From positions 379,609 through 443,608 of the forward strand of contig MU004199.1 in the NCBI GenBank assembly GCA_010093605.1: a stretch of 64,000 nucleotides of DNA, read 5' to 3'. Below, one piece after another: positions 1 to 11,713 of the stretch. Made by a program: the position numbers and the translations under genes. Numbering within the stretch: the first letter of the stretch is position 1; the number at the start of each line of letters is the position of its first letter. This DNA comes from Lophium mytilinum (Eukaryota; Ascomycota; Dothideomycetes; Mytilinidiales; Mytilinidiaceae). The notes below the pieces were generated by a model. That model was not told the DNA's origin and made no database searches. It saw only the letters and a list, made by a program, of their open reading frames with translations.

Positions 1-1250
1 ACCTTTCCAAGGAGCCGGAGAGTTCCTTGAAGCACTCCAGAAGCGATGACTGGCTTGCATCAATCTCGAGGCCGAGCTTGCGTAGTCGAGGCCATGGCTT
101 CACACTCGCCAGAATGTCCTTGTGTGGCCACGTATCCTGGACCGTATCGTTGATGACACGGTGGGCGAGCTTGGCGTGAAGATTCAACTCCCTGAGCACC
201 GTACATGCCGAGATGCAGTCCGCGATCTGCGTAGCACATCTGTCGCCTTTCCACACCTGGAGGTCGAGCTTGGTCAAAGTCGCAAATACCCCGTAGAGTT
301 TTGGGATCAGCGGTGGGCCCTGGGGCCGGCTGTTCTCGTTGACTCGCTGGCACCAGAACTCCCCGCCGGCCGTCGTGAGTTGCAGACCGCGGAGGCTAGT
401 TGTAGAGGTATCTACTGATCGAAAGAATGAGGTGAGCAATATGGCGCCTTCTGTACGGCCACCGATGAGGCCGGGGTAGACCATCGTCGCATCCCACCGA
501 ATGGTGCTCAGCATCTGTCCCTCGGTAGTTTCGCTATCGCCCAGCTCCCCCAAAAATCCTCGTCGCCACGTTGCGGGTGTAAGGAATATCTCCTCTTTGA
601 CCTTGTTCCAGAAGGGAGAGTGGTCATCGGCCTCATCGTAAGCCGTCAAGACAACCTCTTGCAACCCGGCAAGCCGGGCGATCGCGAGATCAAAGTTTTG
701 GTATATCTTCAGTTCCGCTGGCTCAATGCCATCGAACATACCCTGGTTAATCATGAAGAGCTTTCGATTGGCATCTGCGTAGGAGCGGTAGATTTCGAAG
801 GATTTCTCTTGCGTCCCTCCTATTGTGGTCAGTCAACAAGCTTGGGATCACAGAGAAATGCGACAACATACGTGGAACCTGAACGCCGACTCTCTCCAGA
901 GCGATACGCCATCCTTTCATGGCCACGTAGCTAGGCGGCACTTGACCGTGGAACACGACCTTACGGACCAACGGGGCAAGACTGCGCTGGAAGGCGATCT
1001 TGGTGAAACGTTGTATCGACCCCGGATAGAGAGCTAAGTGTAGCTCTTTGAAGAGTACCATTGCACCAGCTTCCGCGAGGGATCTCGAGCCCCGGCGAAG
1101 GTTTCTCAGATCCTCAAAGTCATCTTGGAGATACTGGGCAATTTCGACTAGGAGTTCGATTGGCAGGGTCACTAGAGTCGGAGGGGGCGGCGCAGGGAGG
1201 GAGCGGAGCTCCTTGTTAAGGGCCAATAAAACGGATGCTGAGGATTTCAT
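1..1250 (-). CDS. F-box protein, 3' end beyond the window edge
   Basis: Probable substrate adaptor of an SCF ubiquitin ligase. An F-box-like segment at about residues 28-65 (LPIELLVEIAQYL, then a run resembling the second F-box helix) follows a proline-rich stretch. The rest is a long leucine-patterned region typical of fungal F-box proteins with irregular LRR-like C-termini. The ATG at 1248-1250 is the first one in frame. Exon 1 is 872-1250. A 52-bp intron at 820-871 has a GTATGT donor, a CTGAC branch and a TAG acceptor. Exon 2 then stays open from 819 to base 1, so the C-terminus is missing. At least 399 residues are visible. The F-box assignment is fairly sure; the substrate is unknown. 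Confidence 0.75.
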
Positions 1251-1585
1251 GCTCGGGGGATGGAGGCCTGGACTTTTGTGGAGGTGTGGCTGAGGGTGCA
1301 AGATTCGGAGGTGTGGTGTGGTGGGATTGCAGGTCGAAGCTCGGACTGGGAGTGTAATAACGAAGTCAACTAGGCCTTAAGGCGCTGGTCCAGATCGGTG
1401 CGTGCACATGCCTAGGAACGAGGAGACTATAAGATCAATAATTTTACCAGTGGAGATTCCCCCCGCCTTTTCCGTTTCGTGAAATGGATCGCTGCGGCGC
1501 TGTTCTGGCGTTGAGAGTCGCGCAGTGCGATGTGCTGGGAGTAGTTGATTTTGACATTCACCCCTGAATAATTTAATATATCCAA
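1251..1585. other. Upstream region of the F-box gene, nothing recognised
   Basis: This stretch lies 5' of the F-box gene. I see no gene, RNA or clear promoter element in it. The sequence next to 1586 already resembles the repeat units that follow. Confidence 0.4.
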
Positions 1586-2200
1586 GGGACGCCGTACGGT
1601 GGCAGTAGCATGCCAAAAAGACGAATGTAGAGGTAGCGCAATTTTGGACTGGGTAATCTTAACGCTTGCTGCTGGGTATTTGGGGCAATCAGGGGACTTT
1701 GTACGATGGCAACTGCATGGCAAAAGGACAAATACAGAGGGAGTGCAATTCATGCCCCGGCGCCCTTGACATCCACTTCGAAGATTTCAGAATTATTATG
1801 GGACTTCGCACGACGGTAACTGTATGGCAAAAGAACGAATACACAGGGAGTGCAACTCCACCCTCGGCGACCTTCACATCCACTTCTAAGTATTTACGAT
1901 AATCAGGGGACTCCATATAGTGGCAACTGCATGGTAAAAGAACAAATATAGATTGAGTGCAATCCCGGCCTCGGCCACCTTGGCATTCACTTCTGATTAT
2001 TCTAGGACAACTAGGGGACTCTGTACGATGGCAGCTGTATGGCGAAGGGTTGTATGCGGAGGGAGTGCAACTGCGGCCTAGCGAATCCTAGCATCTGTTT
2101 CTGAGTATGCTTGGGTAGTCATATGACTCCATACGATGGCACCTCAATGTCAAAGGGATGTTGAGCCATAGATACAGTTTGAACACCTCAAACTTTGGCA
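1580..2200 (-). repeat. Degenerate tandem array, 107-108 bp period, six units
   Basis: A block resembling GGGACTNNGTACGATGGCA, followed by a CTGCATGGCAAAAG-like stretch, recurs at 1586, 1693, 1800, 1907, 2015 and about 2123. Spacings are 107, 107, 107, 108 and 108. Units are strongly diverged by substitution yet keep length. On the minus strand the block reads TGCCACCGTACGGNGTCCC-like, the core shared by the other arrays in the window. The array lies 3' of QFG1 and has the same polarity as that gene. Confidence 0.85.
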
Positions 2201-2240
2201 TCCTAGTCCAGTTATTTGGCAGTGCCAGAGGACTGCAGAC

Positions 2241-2829
2241 GGTATTAATCATCGCCCAAACCCTCGTGATTCCGCCTCCTACAATGTGAACCGCGTTGAC
2301 TATGACATTGACTCTGCTACTTTTGGCGGCACTGTGGGAGTCCTAGCAGTGACAGCCCTACAGCACAAGGAAGCCTGCACTAGCCTGATGTTGGACCGTT
2401 CTTGGAGGTTGTCCCGATTTCAGGCTGCGTACATTCAGTTCTAACATCACATGAAGCAGTGATTCCAACAAAGAGACTTCAGTCCCCGGCATAAAGCCAG
2501 AAAACCAATGCCCCCTTCTTGCAAGCGACACCAGCCGGTACGCCCCCTAGTCTGCGTGGCCTGGTTAGCCCGTGTACCCGTCAGACTTCCGCCCCTCTTT
2601 CCGCCTCTTCTCCTCGAACGTCTTAAAGGCCCAGCACCAGCTGCCCGTCCGCCGGCGCCTTCAGATACGCCTTGCCCCCGTTGCCCGCCCCCAACGTGGC
2701 CCCCCTTCAGCAGCACGCTTCCAGGACACACCACGTGGGTTAGAAGCGCGGGAGGCGAAGGTTGAGTATCACAGCGCCGGCGGATGGCGTACTGGGCTCA
2801 CCATGCGTGAGCTCTCCACCCCTCGTCCT
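2241..2829. other. 3' flank of QFG1 with a decayed sequence shared with the QFG2 flank
   Basis: Between the 107-bp array and QFG1 lies GC-rich sequence. Positions 2473-2625 on the minus strand match 6001-6143 on the plus strand by eye, with shared blocks such as GGGTACACGGG and GGGGGCATTGGTTTTCTGGC. On the minus strand a short frame ends in KSDGYTG and a stop, which looks like the tail of an old coding sequence. No intact gene is visible. Confidence 0.5.
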
Positions 2830-3670
2830 TCACGCCTGCCAGTCCTTCGCCGTATCCTCCGCGCACCATCGGGCGATCTCCAGCAGTTCTTCTGTTCCTT
2901 GTCGGGCCTCGTCTGCCGGAAGATCCACAAGTTCGTGGATGCTTCTGAGGCCTTGTCCTGCGAGCGTTATGCGGAACCAAGCAAACAGGCGGTAGCGGAG
3001 GTCGTCGAATATCCCACGAGCACGGTCGAAACGCGAGGTTGGGTCCAGGGGCACACACCCGATGTCCAAAGTTCCGGGGGCTTGGTGCTGCTGGCGGTAC
3101 TCTTCCTCCCGAATCCAGGCGTCTTTGAACCCGAATTGGCTTCTGGTCAAGTCCAGGATCCACGAACCGTGACCAGGGATTGTGACTCTTACGACGGTGT
3201 GTGGGTAGGATGTCTGGCCCTCGTAGCTGTCTTCGCCCCAGACGACAGCAACTTGTTCTGCTATGACGCCCATCGAAAGAAGTTCGACTTGCACGTTGTC
3301 CTCGCCTCCTACGTACATTTGTTAGTATTTATAAGCATATCGTATGGCATAGACAGCCATAAGAAGACGTACCTTGGACTATATCCATCAAAATCTGCCC
3401 CATGACTTGTGGCGCGTCGTCGCAAAGATCGCGGTTCAGGATGGCTGGGCAGGCTGGCAGCGATCCCTCTCCCCACGGCCCCGTCCCAGGTCCAGAGGAA
3501 GCTGGCCATCTGGTCTCCCCATTGGCTACGAGGAGGCACATTTGCGGCAAGTCAGCTAGGATCCATGGGTCGATGTTGTGAGGGTTTATGGTTTCCAGGA
3601 CACTTTGCCAGGCTTCGTCAACAATCCTCATAACTCGTTCCCAGTGCTCGGCGTCGAATGGAGAAGACAT
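2830..3670 (-). CDS. QFG1: putative Cys-His-Asp papain-fold family protein
   Basis: Unrecognised paralogous family, working name QFG; predicted 258 aa. Exon 1 is 3373-3670 and exon 2 is 2830-3308. The 64-bp phase-1 intron has a GTACGT donor, a TACTAAC branch and a TAG acceptor. Candidate catalytic residues are Cys83 (DLCDDAP), His136 (YPHTVVRV) and Asp152 followed by Gln157 (LDLTRSQFGF). The ATG at 3670 was chosen because it gives an N-terminus like QFG2 and QFG16 (a helix with E-A-W-Q). No signal peptide or membrane segment is seen, so it is probably intracellular. It is divergent to QFG2, about 1.05 kb away. The enzyme-like triad is an inference; no function is known to me. Confidence 0.8.
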
Positions 3671-4719
3671 CTTGCTTGTAAGTGCGCGAGGATGTCGAGG
3701 AATAAGTGCGTTGCTGATGCTGCTTGTGAGGCTAGTCGTCGCGGTTGCTGCTGTTTGAAGCAGTTCGGAGGCGGTGCGCCACAATAAAGTCGGCACGGAC
3801 CCTCCACAATTGGGACACCTTCACCTCGTAGCTCAACATTGACCAGGGACAGTGAATATTACGTTAGGATTGCTCATGAATGACATCATTGTGAACACTT
3901 TTGAACCCCTTTGGTAGCCTTCACTCGAGAGGGATGTCTCGTAAAGCAGTGGCATCGACCTAGGCACATCTTATAGTACTATGCCTCAAATATAGGCACA
4001 CGTACTTGTTACCGCTCAGTTCTGATCCTGCTCGCTCAATACTACGATCAGGGGGTTCCTATGAGAGTCAGCCAACTGGTCAGACGGTGATTCATTCTCC
4101 ATTGCTAGAAAAAAAGATGAGCATATAGATATACCACCGCTCCTATCTTAATCTTGCTCATTTATTGCCACTGTCCGGAGGACCCCAGTTACCAAGCACC
4201 TAGCTGGCCAAGGAGCAGTCTGATCTCCACTGCTTGAGGTTTGACATCGTGCCTAGACTTCTGAAAATCATGGGGGTACCCCAATCACTGGCGAACGGGT
4301 CTGCACAGGCTTCTAGCCCGTCTCTGTACGAAGAGCCATCTTTGGACGACTTTAGACATCTCACGCATTTAGTATCCGCGTGGTATGGCCCGTCGCTGTG
4401 CTCGACTAGTAAGTCAGAGAGACCTTCAAATGCTTCACGATGCCGGCATCATGCGAGCGTCAGTGACGTGATATGAGCGTGCGGCTAGCGGGACTGGCTC
4501 GGCACTGCGTCCAGGCGCTAGAATAGGTGAAGAATGTGTTCCCCATAGTCGAGATACAAGAGTTGAGATGGAACCCCTCATTGTGGCCGTCAAAATTCAA
4601 ATGTCTTGGCGCCACGTGAAGTTGATCAAAACAGAGCGCACGCACGCCTTCCACCAACCGGCAACATAACACACAGCGTCGAACCGCATACTCACATAAT
4701 CACTTCAAGATCCTTCAAA
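3671..4719. promoter_or_regulatory. Shared upstream region of the divergent pair QFG1/QFG2
   Basis: About 1.05 kb separates the two start codons, so both promoters must lie here. Weak copies of the repeat core occur near 4045 (CAGGGGGTTCC) and 4170 (CACTGTCCGGAGGACCCC). No gene is visible. The assignment is positional; I see no convincing TATA box. Confidence 0.4.
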
Positions 4720-5643
4720 ATGCCTGCTTTCACCGCCATTCCAACCCCCAGCGCCGCCCACTTCGAACGCATCGTCAAGCAGTTCGTCGAGCCGGCCTGG
4801 CAGCAAGTCGCGGGCGCCATCTTCAACGTCGTCGTCACGTCCTGTCAGGAGCAGCCGGAGAAGGAGAGGAGAATGTGCATAGGAGTAAGAGGCCGTCGCT
4901 TTGCCTCGCGACGCGTGCTGAAGGTAAAGGGCAAGGTCGTGGGTGTTGGGCGTGGGAAGAACACCGCCGTGGGCCTGACCGAGGAGGAGCTCAAGGCCAT
5001 CCTCAACTACAACGCGTGTGAGGCCGCACCAAAGATCTTGGGACCGATCGTAGAGAAGATCTTCCAAGGTATGCCATCGTCCCTACTGTCTGTGTAGTTG
5101 ATGGGGCCAAAGATGCTAATTACTGCCATAGACTACGCCAAAATCGAAGTCGCCACGATGCCCGTCGGCCCCCGCCTCGTCGTCCAGTATCCCGAATTCG
5201 AGGACGAGGACTTCTACCTCCACTGCGTCTTCAAGATCACGTTCAAGAACGGAGAGGTCTGGTTTTTGGACCTGACGTACAGCCAGTTCGGCTTCGACTC
5301 CTGCTGGACGCCAGAGCGGGAGTACCGTACCCTCTACCAGAAGAGGGGGGTAGGTGCGGAGAGAGACAGCTGCCGCCCCGTAGGACAGAACTACGGGATG
5401 TACCCGCCTGAGGAACCGGAAGACCGCCGCCGCCTCAATGACCATTTGCGAGAGTCTTTGAACTTTGACTTCTCGTTGTTTTGCCTCGAACACGACAAGA
5501 ACATCCACCAAATCGTCAACGACGGGGGAGACAATGGCCAAGAACTCAAGGCCTTGTTGGAAGACCTGGGAGAGTGTGCGGACAACGCGGTGACGCACTG
5601 TAGGGAGGTCGAGATGGCAATGGCGGATCTCGCGCATGGTTGA
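4720..5643 (+). CDS. QFG2: putative Cys-His-Asp papain-fold family protein
   Basis: Predicted 286 aa, same subfamily as QFG1 and QFG16 (N-terminal V-E-P-A-W-Q helix). Exon 1 is 4720-5068 and exon 2 is 5132-5643. The 63-bp phase-1 intron (GTATGC donor, TAG acceptor) sits at the family position just after the Cys helix. Cys100 (NACEAAP), His147 (YLHCVFKI), Asp163 and Gln168 (LDLTYSQFGF) fill the conserved places. A basic insert at about residues 47-80 separates the N-terminal helix from the Cys helix. The stop codon is the first three bases of a 177-bp tandem duplication, and the duplication is followed by the large 171-bp array. No localisation signal is seen. Confidence 0.8.
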
Positions 5644-5995
5644 CCCTTCAGGACACCCCCGCAGGCCAGTCGCTATTGCTCTTCGTGTCTGTTCTTGCTT
5701 CAAACTCGCTCTGGTCGGTTCTAGTAGGCGTATGCCGAACGGGGGCCAGATGTCTTGTGCGGGCACCAACACAAGGCTAGGTTGATCTGGTCTCGGTGCT
5801 CGGTGGAAGTTGGTGTTTGACCCTTCAGGACGCCCCCGCAGACCAATCGCCATTGCTCTTCGTGTCTGTTCTTGCTTCAAACTCGCTCTGGTCGGTTCTA
5901 GTAGGCGTATGCCGAACGGGGGCCAGATGTCTTGTGCGGGCACCAGCGCAAGGCTTGGCTGATATAGTCTCGGTGCTTGGCGGAAGTTGGTGTTC
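5641..5995 (+). repeat. 177-bp direct tandem duplication, two copies
   Basis: Copy 1 is 5641-5817 and copy 2 is 5818-5995. Both begin TGACCCTTCAGGAC. I count about 12 differences over 177 bp, mostly transitions, so this duplication is far younger than the neighbouring arrays. Copy 1 begins with the QFG2 stop codon. The length is close to the 171-172 bp unit of the adjacent array, but I see no obvious sequence kinship. Confidence 0.9.
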
Positions 5996-6000
5996 ATCCT

Positions 6001-6143
6001 GTAAGACGCTCAAGAGGAGGGTGAGGTGGGGTGAGGAGAAGGGGGTTTCTGGATAGTCTGATGGGTACACGGGTTCACCAGGCCGCACGGACTGAAGAGG
6101 GGGGCATTGGTTCTCTGGCTTTACGCCGGACACTGAAGTCTTC
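6001..6143 (+). repeat. Decayed copy of the sequence at 2473-2625, inverted
   Basis: The plus strand here matches the minus strand of 2473-2625, including GGGTACACGGG, CACCAGGCC and GGGGGCATTGG followed by CTCTGGCTTTACGCCGG. The two copies lie just 3' of QFG2 and QFG1, each in the polarity of its gene. They may be the tail of an ancestral unit duplicated together with the genes. No coding potential remains. Confidence 0.6.
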
Positions 6144-6159
6144 CATGAGCTGCTTTGCA

Positions 6160-9100
6160 TACTGCTAGCCACCGTCTGGCGTCCCTTGACATGCATTCGC
6201 CAGTCTGCATACGATGTCAAGTTCTGGAGCCAGTGCATCTAGTCTGGGCTTTTTGTATCTGATTGATAGCTGGCTATCGTATCTCTTTGGGTGAACGGTG
6301 AGTACTAAAGCCTTCTTCACATACAATTGCATGCTGCTTACCGCTGTTTAGAGGGCCTCGACATATCATAGATTATGCAGGCAGGATATCAAGGCCTCGA
6401 ATATGTACATCAGCTCGCTGGCCTCTACATCGCTTCTCCGCCTACATTCCGCATATCTATAACTTGTCGCCGAGAATTGGACCGCCCTCTGCGTATCATT
6501 GCATACTGCTTGCCACCGTCTAGTGTACCTCAACATGCTGCTCGCCATTTTGGCATGATGTGAAAGACCGCAGCATGTATATCAAATCGTACTAATCTAC
6601 ATCTTTCGCACGCCTGTATCTCTCAACTTGGTAGCTATATAGTCCAAATCAGACTCCTCTACATATAGAGTTGTAAGGAGCTTACCACCGTTTAGAGTAC
6701 CTCCGTATACTGATAGCTATTTGGGAAGGATGTTAAAGGCAGCATCACATATATTATCCCGCAGTTATCTACATGTGTTCTAGGTTTATCTTTCTTAACT
6801 TCCCAGCTGACGACTTCAGATCGAAACCTTTCATGCATAGCGTTGCATACCGTTTAGCACCGTTTAGTGTACCCCCGTATACTAATAGCAATTTAGGAAG
6901 GAAGTCAAAGACGGCATCACGTATATCTACCCACAGTTATCTACATGTCTTCTACGCCTATCTTTCTCAACTTCGTAGCTGAATACTTCATATCGAACCC
7001 TTTTACAAATGGCTTCGCCCACCGTTCGCCGCCGTCAAGGGTGGGTAGGTGGAGTGCTAGCCAAGCGGATAGAATGTCAAGCCCGGAGCCCGTACATCGA
7101 ACTACGGCTATCCGCGCTTATTCTACGCTTGCTTTTCTCAACTTCCTAGGTAAATACTTCGATTCAAACCCTCTTATGCATAGCGTTGCACACCGTCCGC
7201 CGTCGTCAAGGATGGGTGGGTGTAGTGCCATCCAGGCGGATAGAATGTCAAGCTCGGAGCAAGTACATCGAACCACAGCTATCCGCGCGTCTCCTAGGCC
7301 TATTTTTCTCAAATTCCTAGCGATATACTCCAAATCAGAGCCTTTATGTATGGCGTTGCACACCGGTCACCGTCATTAGGAGTAGCTTAGTATACTGCCA
7401 GCCAAGTAGGTAGGATGTTAAGGCCGGAGCACGTGTATCGGACTATGCCTATTCGCCCTTCTTTTACCCCTATTTTTCTCAACTCCCTAGCCATCTAACT
7501 CAAATTAGAGTCTTTCGTGCATGGCATTGCACACTGTTCGCCACCGCTAGGAGTAGCTTAGTACACCGCTAGCCCAGTAGGTAGATGTCAATGTCTAGAG
7601 CACATGTATTAACCCTCAGCTACGTACACCTCTTCAATGCCCAATTTTCGCGACCTCCTAGCCGTATGCCCCAAATCGAAGTCACTTGTGCATGGTATTG
7701 CATGCGTCTCATCGGCGTCTAGCATGGCCCAGTACACTGCATAAAATATAGGTAGTAAGTAAGATCTTTTAGCTGTGCATCAAGCTGCGGCTTTCTACAA
7801 CGGTTTAACACCTCCGAACTAGAACCCTCTAAATGCACGCCGAGAATGGAAGATCCTCATATATGCGTTTGGTTACTGCTAGCCACCGTTTGGCTTGCCT
7901 CGATCGGCTCCTAGGGGTCAAATTCAATGTCACGTTCCCGAACGCGTGTAATAAGCTGCAGCTATTTCTATCTATTTGAAAGCTTGGAACAGCAACCTCC
8001 TAGCTGCGGGCCGGGATTAGGACGTCTTTGTAAATGCATTTGATTACTATTAGCCACCGTCTGACTTGCCTCGAAAGGCTCCTGGGCGTTGAATTTAATG
8101 TCACGTCCCGGAACACGTGTAACAAGCTACAGCTTCCTAAATGAATTTGAAACTATAAAGCGGCAATCTCTTCGCTGCGCGCCCGGAAAAGCAGGCTCTC
8201 ATGCATGCATTTGCTTGCTGCTAGCCACCATATAGCATGCTCGAAAGGCCTGTAGGCGTCAAAATCGATGTCACGTTCTAGAGCACGTGTATTAACCTCC
8301 AGATCTACACATGTCCTCAACACGTCACCGCAGCAACTATATAGCTGCATGCTGGACATAGAAGGTCTCAGTGCTCAATATTGTGCCTTGCTTACCATCG
8401 CTTGGGTGTCCTCAAAATGAAATCAGAGTCCAAAGTACGATGTCACGTTCCAGGGCACGTGAATGAGGTCCCAGCTTTACCCATCTCCTCCACACGATGC
8501 TGCATCAGGCATATAGCGGCTAATCAGATATCAAGGCTTCCTATTCGTACACTTGCTGAATGCTAGCCATCGTTTGGCTGCCCTCGACATTAGACCAGAG
8601 TCCAAAATACGATGTCACGTTCCAGGGCACGTGAATCAAGCTTCAGCTTTACATGTCCGCTTAACACGGCGCCGGAGCAGCTAATTATATCGAGATGGAG
8701 ATTGAAGCTTTCTATCCATACCGTTGCTTACCGGTAGCCAATGTTCGGCGGTCCTCAACATGAAGCCAGCCTCCAAAAACGATGTCACGTTCTAGGGCAC
8801 GCAAATTGAACTGCAGCTTTGCACTTCTCCTTAGTAGGTCGCCGCAGCAGTCAATCGAGGGCGTGCTAGAGATTGAAGCTTCCCTTTCATGCCACTGCTT
8901 ACTGGCAGCGATCGTTTGGCTGCCCTCAACATGGAGCCAGACTCCGAAATACGATGTCACGTTCTAGGTCGCGCAGGTCAGCCCCTGGCTTTAAGTACCC
9001 TACTGGCAAGAACTTCTAAGGATCCTTTTGCTTCACACGGTAGATGGGATCCAGGCATGACTGAATTTGCATGCTGTTAGCGACCGTTTGTCTTCCCTCA

Positions 9101-9430
9101 ACATGTTGATAATCCGTGAGTAGGATGTCAAACATTCACGTCCGTATATCGAACCACAGCTTCTCAGACTGTTTGGATGCCCCTTCAGCGCCGTCTCAAG
9201 CGCTCCAACGCATTATCCTACTATTATATGAGATATCAAAATCGCGGGTACGTATATCGAGATGCAGCTTTGTATGTACAGGTGTTCAGGCATGATCGTG
9301 GCCGCGTGAATGTCTCCAACTCACGATTGACCAGTGGAAACAAGTATGAGTTACCAAGGCACCCAGACCACACAACATTCTTCATCTTTTTGGTAGTTGC
9401 TTGCCACTGTGAGAGTGCCCTTAGCTGTGT
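6160..9430 (+). repeat. Satellite-like array, 171-172 bp period, about 18 units
   Basis: A block like CCACCGTYTGGCGTNCCTC followed by RACAT recurs at 6169, 6341, 6513, 6685, 6857 and 7029, five consecutive steps of exactly 172 bp. It continues at 7883, 8054, 8225, 8395, 8567, 8738, 8909 and 9081. Units between 7029 and 7883 are more diverged (about 7200, 7368, 7540 and 7712). A further core lies at 9404. A second conserved block, resembling GATGTCACGTTC with GGCACGTG after it, recurs in the 8-9 kb part. Divergence is high but indels are nearly absent. The array lies 3' of QFG2 in the same polarity. No open reading frame in it is convincing. Confidence 0.9.
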
Positions 9431-11700
9431 AGTGCGTCCGCCGTCACAGCGCTACAGAGGATGGGCGCAGCCTACAATACTGTCTGGGCGGTCCCTGGAC
9501 GTGTCCACGTGATTATCACGCGTGGGAACAGCTGACATAGGATCGAGTGCCCTCCAGCTAACCTCATTGCGGCCCAAAATGGGTAGTTGAAAGCCCCAAG
9601 AAAGCTGTGAACAGGGGCGCGATCCATTTTAGACGCTCTGGCTAGCAGGCTGCGGTTTGAAACCGTACGGAAGATGCCGCAGGGCCACTGGAAAATCCGG
9701 CTGCCACAATGAAGCCGTCGAGCAGCAACTGGTACCCGGCTACTTTGTGGATCGTTAAACTGTCTAGCGTTGATGAGTCAGCCTGAGTCAGCAACTGCGG
9801 GGCAGTTTCGCGAAACTATATAACCTCGATCGGCCCCCGTCCTCCTGACTTCTTCACAAGCTTTTGCATTATTTGCAGGAGCAGCTCGGACGATGACGCA
9901 ATCTTTTGCTATTTGACGCAATCCTTTGCTAGTTTTGGGTTATGTTCTCCTTTTGGAGGCATTGGCCTTAGAGCTCTCTGGCCTTTTGGCCAGTTTCACG
10001 AGCGGTCTCGTGAAAACTTCCCGCATGACGGGGAGTCCGACGGCACCTTTCGCCTTCCTATGGGGAGGCTGATGGCACCTTCGGGCTTCCTCATGTCTGC
10101 GGGGGGACAATTTTTGGAACACACGCACACTTTTTTCATTGAATTGCTTGCCTTGTGCAGGTACTCGAAGAAGAATTGGCCTTGCGACGCAATCTCTCTT
10201 GCCTCTGGCGAGTGATGGAGCTACCAGAGGCCCTGAATGCTGCTCATCACCATTGCCTCTACATTGTGCTCCTCTTCATGGGCTGCTACATCCTGCTCAT
10301 CCTCATCTCGCCTTGATTTTGTCGGCCACCGCAACGCCCACATGATCCCTCAGGCCTTGAGGGGATTGTCCGATCACACCATGGATAGACTTTGCGTTGT
10401 CTGTTGCTGACAGCGACCCAGGGTTGATTTGCTTGTCTTCTCAATGTGCGTGACGCACTTTCCCGCTGCTGCGACTTACGTTCGACGGGCTGGTGCTCCT
10501 TGCGTTTTTATAGATTTTGGTCTGTCACCATGCGAAAGGCCTCCTCGTGGGGTTGTAATAGACGCCGCCGTCGTGCTGTTGTGACGTCAGATGTGTGGCT
10601 ACAGACTGTCCCCGGCGGGCAAACCCGTAGTTGTGAGGTGCGCGATTCATATTCCTCTCAAGGAGCTTGCATTGCCCAAGCTCATAGGCAGGCGCTTCTT
10701 CTAGATACCAAAGATGACGCCGTCACGGCGGTGAGGTTAGCTGATGTGACAATTGTGACCCCCCGACGGGATTAGGACGCGCGTCCCAGCTGCTGTCACG
10801 CTCAATGGCGCTCATCAGAGATACATATTCGTCCAGCGTGCTCTTCATGGCTTCGAGAAGTGTGCGCGGTGCGTCCCTGCACCTTGTCTGCCTGCTGGGG
10901 GTGGTCTGCGGCCAGAGCTCCGATTCTATGCCCAAGTCGCTGCAGTTTGCAGACGTTGTCCAAATTTCTAGATGAGCTATGATCTTCATCTTTGGGAGAT
11001 CCCGCTTCTCCAAGACGGCCAGCCAGGCTCGGGTGTGGCGGCGAGCATTCCAATGTCGCTGGGAAGCTAAGGAGGCCGACCGAGGAGGGATTGCGTGTCG
11101 CAGATATTGTGACCCGCACACGCCATGCAACTGCCCAGCGAGCCCTTCATCACTATTGCAAAGTGCAGCAATCCTCAAAGGCAGCGCGAATGAGTGCGGG
11201 CGTGTGGTTAGATGGGCGCTGGCGCGGCGGAGAGACTCCCAATGCCGCCAGACAATCAGCGACACATCCAGCAACCTGCCATTAGCCCCCTGGACGTGCC
11301 ATGGCTTGCGCCTGTCATCCCTATTCGCGAGAGCCTACGAGATGCATTGGCGATACCAGCTGGTCCAGCAAGGCGCTGCCGAGCTGCGGCGTCGTCCTCT
11401 TTCTAGTCTTTCGTTGCCCCCCTAGAACGGCCACAGTGCGTGGCGAGAGCGGCAAATGGATGTGGAAGCTTCTATACCTTGCACCCACTGACATTGAAAC
11501 CTCTATCAGCTATCACTGTAGCCAGCGCTCCTCTGCAGCCCTCCCAAATCCCATCGCCGTGCCCCCGCCGCCGCGCCAAGTATCGTGAACTGCCCCGACC
11601 TCATCGAGCCGGCCGAGCAGCCTCAATTCCAAGCCCCAACCATCGTTCATCGCATGTTGCACAACGCCATCCAAATTCCCTGAAAACCCCAGCTAAGCGG
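9431..11700. other. Gene-poor region without recognised content
   Basis: No coding region with domains or plausible splice structure is seen. Small features are a TATA-like CTATATAACC near 9816 and a 20-bp direct repeat (TGACGCAATCTTTTGCTAKT-like) at about 9893-9932, followed only by short frames. It probably consists of decayed repeats, but I cannot assign a family. Confidence 0.4.
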
Positions 11701-11713
11701 CTTAGCACCCACC

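Noticed and set aside
2572-3405. A 277-codon plus-strand frame
   Set aside because: Antisense to QFG1, whose two exons carry the family motifs. The plus frame shows none.
5116-5997. A 293-codon minus-strand frame with two 59-residue repeats
   Set aside because: It is antisense to QFG2 exon 2 and to the 177-bp duplication (177 is a multiple of three), which explains its length and repeats. It has no domain or splice support.
6160-9430. CRISPR array
   Set aside because: Units are 171-172 bp with diverged cores, not short identical repeats with unique spacers, and the organism is eukaryotic.
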